NCBI GenBank assembly: GCA_022730285.1
Contig: DZCQ01000006.1
Coordinates: 1-64,000, forward strand
Source of the DNA: Flavobacterium psychrophilum
GTDB taxonomy: Bacteria; Bacteroidota; Bacteroidia; Flavobacteriales; Flavobacteriaceae
Reading direction: 5' to 3'
DNA: 64,000 nt
Below are positions 60,510 through 64,000 of the stretch, piece by piece. The notes under the pieces are model-generated. The model saw only the letters and a program-made list of their open reading frames with translations. It searched no databases and was not told the DNA's origin. The position numbers and the translations under genes are program-made. Within the stretch, counting starts at the first letter, position 1. Each line of letters starts with the position of its first letter.

Positions 60510-62489
60510 TTAATCAAGCAAATGATCTTCTACCAAATTTGGTAAGGTAACATTTAACAAAGGTTGCATTTGCATTGCTCTTTTTATTGCAAAAATGGCT
60601 CCTTCATTTCTAGCCCAACTTCTTCTTGAAATTCCGTTGTTTACATCCCAAAAAAGCATTGATTCTAAACGTTTTGATGCTTCTTTACTTCCGTCAAGAA
60701 CCATACCAAAGCCTCCATTTATAACTTCTCCCCAACCTACGCCACCACCATTATGAATAGAAACCCAAGTGGCACCACGAAAACTATCTCCAATTACATT
60801 TTGAATAGCCATGTCGGCAGTGAAACGAGAACCATCATATATATTTGATGTTTCACGATATGGCGAATCAGTTCCAGATACATCATGATGATCTCGTCCT
60901 AAAATCACATATCCAATTTCACCTCGAGTAATGGCTTGGTTGAAAGCTTCGGCAATTTTGATTCTTCCCTCAGCATCAGCATATAGAATTCTTGCTTGTG
61001 AGCCAACAACCAATTTATTTTCTTGTGCTCCTTTTATCCATTGAATATTATCAGCCATTTGTTGTCGTATTTCTTCAGGAGAATTTTTTATCATTTCTTC
61101 AAGAACATCACAAGCTATTTTGTCGGTTTTTTCTAAATCTTCAGGGTTTCCAGATGCACAAACCCATCTAAATGGTCCAAATCCGTAATCAAAACACATT
61201 GGCCCCATAATGTCTTGAACGTAGCTGTTGTATTTGAAATCGATATGATTCTCTGCAAAAACATCTGCTCCAGCACGAGAAGCTTCCAGTAAAAAGGCAT
61301 TACCATAATCAAAGAAATACGTTCCTTTTTCGGTATGTTTATTTATCGCAGCCGCATGACGACACAATGTTTTTTGAACTTCTTCTTTAAATTTATCAGG
61401 ATTGTTTGCCATCATTTCATTCGATTCTTCAAAAGTATATCCAATTGGATAATAACCTCCAGCCCAAGGATTATGAAGCGAAGTTTGGTCGGAACCTAAA
61501 TCGATATGTAGAATTTCTTGGTCGAAACGTTCCCAAACATCAACCACATTTCCGAGGTAAGCAATAGAAACTACTTCTTGATTTTCTATAGCTTTTTTTA
61601 CTCTTGGAACTAATTCGTCAATATTCTCTACAATTTCATTAATCCAACCTTGTGAATGACGAATATTAGTGATTTTTGGATTTACCTCAGCACAAACGGT
61701 TACACAACCTGCAATATTTCCAGCTTTTGGTTGTGCACCAGACATCCCGCCAAGTCCAGAAGTAACAAATAAACCACCTTTTGGGGATTTTTTTATTTTT
61801 CTAAAACCGTTTAAAACCGTGATAGTAGTTCCGTGAACAATTCCTTGTGGTCCGATGTACATATAACTTCCAGCGGTCATTTGTCCATATTGCGAAGCTC
61901 CTAAAGCATTCATTTTTTCCCAATCATCAGGTTTAGAATAATTTGGAATCACCATTCCATTGGTAACTACAACTCTAGGAGCTTCTTTATGCGATGGAAA
62001 TAATCCCATTGGATGACCCGAATACATGGCCAAGGTTTGTTCTTCGGTCATTTTTGCCAAATATTTCATAGTCAATAAATATTGTGCCCAGTTTTGAAAA
62101 ACAGCTCCATTTCCTCCATAGGTAATTAGTTCCTGTGGATGTTGTGCAACAGCATAATCCAAGTTATTTTGAATCATTAACATAACCGCTTTTGCTTGCT
62201 CGCATTTGCCTGGATATTCATGAATTGGTCGTGCGTACATTTTATAATCAGGACGAAAACGATACATGTATATTCTTCCGTAAGTTTCTAATTCTGCTTT
62301 AAATTCAGAAATTAATTCGGCATGATGCTTTGGGTCAAAATAACGTAAAGCATTTTTTAAGGCTAATTTTTTTTCTTCGTTAGAAAGAATTTCTTTGCGT
62401 TTGGGTGCATGATTTATTTCGGGTTCATACGTTTTAGGATTGGGTAAAACCGATGGAATGCCTTGAAGTATTTGTTCGTGAAATGTCAT
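60510..62489 (-). CDS. hutU: Urocanate hydratase (long form)
   Basis: At 659 residues this is about 100 longer than the classical Pseudomonas-type enzyme (about 555); long forms are known in Flavobacteriia. It converts urocanate to imidazolonepropionate in histidine breakdown with tightly bound NAD+. Visible: YGGNGAVFQNWAQYLL (~123-138), GHPMGLFPSHKEAPR (~157), TSGLGGMSGAQPKAGNIAGC (~241-260, NAD-binding) and GFGPFRWVCASGNPEDL (~443-459), the conserved Cys region. IHNGGGVGWGEVINGGFGMV is near the C-terminus (~587). No other hut genes lie in the window, so the pathway genes are dispersed or the enzyme acts alone. The hairpin element begins 30 nt upstream. Confidence 0.93.
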   Translation of the reverse strand: MTFHEQILQGIPSVLPNPKTYEPEINHAPKRKEILSNEEKKLALKNALRYFDPKHHAELISEFKAELETYGRIYMYRFRPDYKMYARPIHEYPGKCEQAKAVMLMIQNNLDYAVAQHPQELITYGGNGAVFQNWAQYLLTMKYLAKMTEEQTLAMYSGHPMGLFPSHKEAPRVVVTNGMVIPNYSKPDDWEKMNALGASQYGQMTAGSYMYIGPQGIVHGTTITVLNGFRKIKKSPKGGLFVTSGLGGMSGAQPKAGNIAGCVTVCAEVNPKITNIRHSQGWINEIVENIDELVPRVKKAIENQEVVSIAYLGNVVDVWERFDQEILHIDLGSDQTSLHNPWAGGYYPIGYTFEESNEMMANNPDKFKEEVQKTLCRHAAAINKHTEKGTYFFDYGNAFLLEASRAGADVFAENHIDFKYNSYVQDIMGPMCFDYGFGPFRWVCASGNPEDLEKTDKIACDVLEEMIKNSPEEIRQQMADNIQWIKGAQENKLVVGSQARILYADAEGRIKIAEAFNQAITRGEIGYVILGRDHHDVSGTDSPYRETSNIYDGSRFTADMAIQNVIGDSFRGATWVSIHNGGGVGWGEVINGGFGMVLDGSKEASKRLESMLFWDVNNGISRRSWARNEGAIFAIKRAMQMQPLLNVTLPNLVEDHLLD

Positions 62490-62519
62490 TTGTTGATGGT
62501 TTTTAATGTTGTTATTAGG

Positions 62520-62640
62520 TTGCGTTAGGGATTAAAGTGGAGCTCTTTTATTATTTTACCCTAACAGGGTTTGAAACCCTGTTAGGGTAAAATAATAAAA
62601 AGCGGGAACGGAAAGCCCGACCTGTAAGGTAACGCCCAAA
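62520..62640. repeat. Hairpin intergenic element 2 with 55-nt perfect palindrome
   Basis: The centre, 62546-62600, is a perfect palindrome: 27-bp arms around a single base at 62573, with core ACCCTAACAGGGTTT. Outer ends TTGCGTTAGG and GGTAACGCCCAAA are imperfect inverted repeats containing GCGTTA. It shares AACGGAAAGC (62607-62616) with the element at 23268-23406. It lies between hutU and the DUF5522 gene, both on the minus strand. I recall similar GGGCGTTACC...CCCTAACGC elements in other flavobacteria (REP-like), not checked here. Confidence 0.75.
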
Positions 62641-62817
62641 TTATTTTTTTAAATTTCCTGTTTTTTTATCAAATCCATAAGGACAATGTCTGCAACCATT
62701 TTTACAGCAATAGCCTCGTTTTAAGTGGTGTTTTTCTGTAAAACATTTATAACCTTCTGGAGTTAGATAAAAATCTTCGTTTTCTGTTAATTTATTTTTG
62801 TTACTTTGCTCTTGCAT
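62641..62817 (-). CDS. DUF5522 small Cys-rich protein
   Basis: This 58-residue protein, missed by a 60-residue cutoff, runs from ATG at 62817 to a stop at 62641. The sequence has YLTPEGYKCFTEKHHLKRGY (~17-36) followed by CCKNGCRHCPYGFDKKTGN (~37-55), with five Cys in all and one His that probably bind a metal. It matches DUF5522, widespread in Bacteroidota with no known function. Its last base touches the hairpin element. The next gene upstream diverges from only 25 nt away. Confidence 0.8.
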   Translation of the reverse strand: MQEQSNKNKLTENEDFYLTPEGYKCFTEKHHLKRGYCCKNGCRHCPYGFDKKTGNLKK

Positions 62818-62842
62818 ACTACAAATTTATAAATAAAACAGA

Positions 62843-63169
62843 ATGATAGTGCTAGTTTCTAAATATTTAATTTCAAAAAAATATCGAGGCATCACTTTGT
62901 ATCCTTTTATTATTATTAAAAACACAAAAGATGAAAATGATTTGGTTCTTTTAAATCACGAAAAAATACACATTCGGCAACAAGCAGAGCTATTCGTTAT
63001 TCCTTTTTATTTGTGGTATTTTTTTGAATTTTTATACCGATGGGTGCAATACAAAGATAAAAAAATAGCCTATTTGAATATTTCGTTTGAGCGTGAAGCT
63101 TACACCAACGAAAAAGACCTTCACTATTTAAAGCAAAGGTCTTTTTGGGCGTTTAAAAAGTTTTTATAA
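62843..63169 (+). CDS. Small HExxH protein (mini-zincin-like)
   Basis: At 108 residues this contains NHEKIHIRQQAEL (~39-51), an HExxH zinc-protease motif, followed by a hydrophobic helix (FVIPFYLWYFFEFLYRW, ~52-68) and then FEREAYTNE (~85-93), where a Glu could be the third zinc ligand. An N-terminal beta-hairpin-like segment (YRGITLYPFIIIK) precedes it. It resembles the catalytic core of membrane-associated M48/M56-type peptidases, but reduced. I know of no characterised member. It begins 25 nt from the divergent DUF5522 gene and ends 1 nt from the convergent T9SS gene. Confidence 0.7.
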   Translation: MIVLVSKYLISKKYRGITLYPFIIIKNTKDENDLVLLNHEKIHIRQQAELFVIPFYLWYFFEFLYRWVQYKDKKIAYLNISFEREAYTNEKDLHYLKQRSFWAFKKFL

Positions 63170-63170
63170 A

Positions 63171-64000
63171 TTAATAAAGAACTTTTTTAATAATCACATC
63201 GCCTGTTTCTAGAGTTGTTTTAACAATTATCATATTGGTAACTGGTTTCAACTCTTGTAAAATAAGTTCCTTTTGAGCTACATTCTGTTTTTCAAACAAT
63301 GTTTTTCCTAACACATCATACACCACAACTTCTTTTATTGGAATTTGTAAAGAGGTAACTGTTAAATAATTATTCACAAACACTTTTACCTCGTTATCTG
63401 TATTTGTTGCTGTTTTTGGCTTATCAGAAAGTGTGTATCTAAGTAAAAACCTATCGTTGATAGTTCCTTTATTTGTTGCAAATTTATACACTGCCTTGTT
63501 TAAATCATGAATTGTGTGCAAAAATTTATCTTCCAAGTAAATATTTTGTTTTTTATCTCCAAACAATCCATCAGATTCTGCAATTGCAATAGTATAAATG
63601 CCATCAGTAGCTACTTTAAAGCCTAAATCTATGGTGTCATATTCCTCAAAAGGAAGCGATTTTCCTTGTATCTCCATAGGTTCTTCGTTTAAAACAGAAT
63701 AAAAATTTTGTGCTGGTTTATAGTCTGTTGGAGTATCATACAATCTATCTTTTTCTGATGTTGCATTTTCTACATATCCTACAAGAGTTCTAGTAGTTTG
63801 ATTTGATGGAGAAGCTAGATCGAGCCAAATTCTGTTTTTAGAATTTATAGTTACATTTCTATAAAATTGATTGTTTGCAAATGTTGCACTTCTCATGTTA
63901 TTAGTAAAAGTAACAGTGCTAGAACCTAGGACACCTGGTAACATAAGAACCATAAACCCCTGTCCTGAACCCACCTTATAATCCCCAGAACCACTGGTTG
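63171..64000 (-). CDS. T9SS type C sorting-domain surface protein, C-terminal part (5' end outside window)
   Basis: The frame is open on the minus strand from the right edge to the stop at 63171; codons before the first apparent start (reading TSGSGDYK) are still in frame, so the gene continues beyond 64000. The ~276 residues seen match the C-terminal region of flavobacterial secreted proteins: NRIWLDLASPSNQTTRTLVG, GKSLPFEEYDTIDLGFKVAT, IYLEDKFLHTIHDLNKAVYK and NDRFLLRYTLSDKP. A type C sorting tail ends it (IPIKEVVVYDVLGKTLFEK ... IIVKTTLETGDVIIKKVLY). It should be exported by the type IX secretion system. Its functional domains lie outside the window. Confidence 0.85.
   Translation of the reverse strand, partial: TSGSGDYKVGSGQGFMVLMLPGVLGSSTVTFTNNMRSATFANNQFYRNVTINSKNRIWLDLASPSNQTTRTLVGYVENATSEKDRLYDTPTDYKPAQNFYSVLNEEPMEIQGKSLPFEEYDTIDLGFKVATDGIYTIAIAESDGLFGDKKQNIYLEDKFLHTIHDLNKAVYKFATNKGTINDRFLLRYTLSDKPKTATNTDNEVKVFVNNYLTVTSLQIPIKEVVVYDVLGKTLFEKQNVAQKELILQELKPVTNMIIVKTTLETGDVIIKKVLY

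Overview
The window is about 64 kb of AT-rich, gene-dense chromosome from a member of Bacteroidota, family Flavobacteriaceae, most like Flavobacterium. Evidence: -7 boxes of the TAnnTTTG type (with an upstream TTG where spacing allows), T9SS sorting tails (type A on a secreted nuclease, type C on the protein at the right edge), a PUR-type DUF3276 protein, a long NusB, a fused E1 alpha/beta keto-acid dehydrogenase, FabV, a Leu/Val-type dehydrogenase, and the block bamD - rpoZ-like - coaBC - DUF4835 - recN beside dapA. Genus is inferred, not proven.

Layout. 1-0.7 kb: 3' end of a repeat-rich tail-fibre-like surface protein plus an out-of-frame coiled-coil remnant. 0.8-8 kb (minus): isochorismate synthase, hotdog thioesterase, malic enzyme, queG, der, era. 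8.2-14.1 kb: tRNA-fMet; a minus-strand run of thiolase, NlpC/P60 peptidase, ACC-deaminase-like enzyme, glucosaminidase-LysM lipoprotein and hemL; then a Ser-Pro-Arg tRNA cluster. 14.3-22.1 kb: an MBL-rhodanese protein, DUF3276, an ABC exporter, an amino-acid dehydrogenase, nusB-DUF1573-yajC and a 1-Cys peroxiredoxin. 22.4-27.7 kb (minus): a cytosolic periplasmic-binding-protein-like gene, a nucleoside phosphorylase, an eIF1/SUI1 factor, an LTA-synthase-like sulfatase and a 2OG/IPNS-like oxygenase. 27.9-37.7 kb: secreted endonuclease, thiamine pyrophosphokinase, uvrB, an AsmA-like protein, DUF2797, a GH3-like protein. 37.8-45.5 kb (minus): fabV, the bamD-recN operon, and DUF6913-dapA. 45.5-54.3 kb: a two-gene 5'-nucleotidase, a small inverted-repeat element, a YhhN-like protein, yaaA, fused E1, and an M1-like/outer-membrane protein. 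54.5-64 kb: clpC, a RimB-RimK fusion with DUF421 and a small membrane protein, sucD, a long urocanate hydratase, DUF5522, a mini HExxH protein, and the C-terminal part of a T9SS type C protein.

Most genes are housekeeping. They cover menaquinone synthesis, central carbon metabolism (MaeB, SucD, E1, thiolase), ribosome and tRNA maturation (Der, Era, QueG, NusB), DNA repair (UvrB, RecN), envelope assembly (BamD, YajC, AsmA, LTA-synthase-like) and stress (ClpC, Prx, YaaA). I found no CRISPR array, phage module, transposase, toxin-antitoxin pair or recognised defence system, and no strong candidate for a wholly new multi-gene system. The less ordinary signals are non-coding or architectural: two hairpin intergenic elements sharing a 10-nt core, one with a 55-nt perfect palindrome; a two-copy dispersed repeat of about 100 nt; a 159-bp inverted-repeat element whose end supplies the last codons of a gene; the C-terminal remnant after the surface-protein gene; an M1-like protein without a visible HExxH motif; the RimB-RimK fusion; and a 108-residue HExxH protein.

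Start codons were moved from the longest open frame for the thioesterase, MBL-rhodanese, NusB, E1 and ClpC genes, with reasons given in each entry. Family names rest on motif recognition by eye; no database search was run.
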